From: Cyclobacteriaceae bacterium | GTDB taxonomy: Bacteria > Bacteroidota > Bacteroidia > Cytophagales > Cyclobacteriaceae | Direction: 5' to 3' | Assembly: GCA_019638285.1 (NCBI GenBank) | Contig: JAHBUB010000008.1 | Location: 62,001 to 126,000, forward strand | DNA length: 64,000 bases | Shown: in pieces, positions 63,534 to 64,000 of the stretch | Layout of the letters: every line of letters starts with the position of its first letter | How positions within the stretch are numbered: position 1 is the stretch's first letter | Translations under genes and position numbers: made by a program | The notes under the pieces: generated by a model | What the model saw: only the letters and a program-made list of their open reading frames with translations | Database searches by the model: none | Told to the model about the DNA's origin: nothing

Positions 63534-64000
63534 CTATCGTTTGATGCCCTGGGTGGTAAAAGACAGCCCCTGTTGCCCGGTGGTAGATATCATTATGGCT
63601 TCGAAATGAGGCTCATTCTGAGCAACGGGAGACCCCCACTCAAAAATGAAGTTGCCGCCAGTGCCTCCTTCTTTATCCCCTTCATTGATTACAATCTCCA
63701 CAGTTTCCAGCGGGGCGATAAAGATGGGGTTATCCAAATAGGTGCGAATTAAATGCCCTTCGGTATTGTAATACTTTGCGCTTGAGATGTATACGGAATC
63801 TTTGGAGCTGATATTACGCATACTGACGGTCACCGTAAGATGATAGGTTCGATTTTCAGTAACCTGATATACTTCTGAATAAACAGACAAATAGGTGCTG
63901 CCTGTAAAAAGGTTATCTAAAGTATTGGGGGCTATTCTTCGCTTTTCCCAATTGACAGTATGAACAGGAGTTGTTTCCTTTTGTTGATTACATGAGGCAA
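63534..64000 (-). CDS. DUF3124 lipoprotein, N-terminus cut by window edge
   Basis: The minus-strand frame stays open from 63534 to the window edge. It reads ASC near 63993-64000, a lipobox-like end, then NQQKETTPVHTVNWEKRR and STYLSVYSEVYQVTE, then the DUF3124 body (TVTVSMRNISSKDSVYISSAKYYN, IFIAPLETVEIVINEGD, GGNFIFEWGS). The shorter ORF starting at 63890 is therefore not the true start. DUF3124 proteins are periplasmic or lipoproteins of unknown function. It sits 72 bp upstream of arsR on the same strand but is probably separate from the arsenic operon. Confidence 0.82.
   Translation of the reverse strand, partial: ASCNQQKETTPVHTVNWEKRRIAPNTLDNLFTGSTYLSVYSEVYQVTENRTYHLTVTVSMRNISSKDSVYISSAKYYNTEGHLIRTYLDNPIFIAPLETVEIVINEGDKEGGTGGNFIFEWGSPVAQNEPHFEAIMISTTGQQGLSFTTQGIKR

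Overview
The window is a chromosomal segment of a member of the Bacteroidota, most likely of the order Cytophagales. The reasons are a protein with a C-terminal type IX secretion (T9SS) sorting domain, a DUF4369-like/TlpA thioredoxin lipoprotein, a serine-palmitoyltransferase-like enzyme, an Hc1-type histone H1-like protein, an acyl-CoA-binding protein, a DUF6913 protein, and promoters of the TTG-N19-TAnnTTTG kind. Base composition is moderately AT-rich. No rRNA, tRNA, CRISPR array, transposase or integrase was found. Most of the window is ordinary core genome, with a patchier accessory stretch at about 40.5-50.7 kb.

Layout. 1-3.5 kb: alaS (cut by the left edge) and gatB, which carries two single-base deletions; then a TlpA-like lipoprotein and a convergent DUF4159 protein. 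5.3-7.9 kb: a lipoprotein, a strong terminator, a ParE-type toxin-antitoxin pair and thyA. 8.2-14 kb: a transsulfuration enzyme overlapping an isoaspartyl peptidase, then cyanophycinase divergent from cyanophycin synthetase, which together make a complete cyanophycin make/break/recycle module. 14-24.8 kb: a T9SS cargo protein, sdaAB, TolC plus HlyD-type adaptor, an S9 peptidase and a glycosyltransferase. 24.8-28.2 kb (minus): biotin carboxylase, DUF1015, Maf. 28.4-29.9 kb: SPT-like enzyme and an H1-like protein. 30-37.4 kb (minus): dapA, DUF6913, ligA, rsmE, acyl-CoA-binding protein, citrate synthase, prohibitin-like protein, and a Lys/Ala-rich H1-like protein.

37.7-50.7 kb: a divergent gamma-glutamyltransferase facing a cysteine-desulfurase-like enzyme, a broken small gene, an MsbA-like ABC exporter, a 21-bp minisatellite, a DUF2914 protein, then mostly small standalone genes (hydrolase, DUF502, VOC protein, catalase, methyltransferase, membrane proteins) separated by long spacers, some holding palindromes that resemble degenerate recombination or mobile intergenic elements.

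50.7-64 kb: homoserine dehydrogenase with a class V aminotransferase, an exported CbiX-like protein with a His/Met-rich insert, an ECF sigma operon (sigma, small membrane protein, Spy-like protein, beta-barrel), a serine biosynthesis block (serC, K+ channel, SerB-SerA fusion), and an arsenic operon (arsR, arsM, arsN2-like, arsC) with no efflux pump in view, ending in a DUF3124 lipoprotein cut by the right edge.

Several genes connect metabolically. Homoserine dehydrogenase, the transsulfuration enzyme and dapA belong to aspartate-family metabolism. The cyanophycin genes store and release Asp and Arg. SerA/SerB/SerC make serine, which SPT uses for sphingolipids and SdaAB (with an alpha subunit that must lie elsewhere) degrades.
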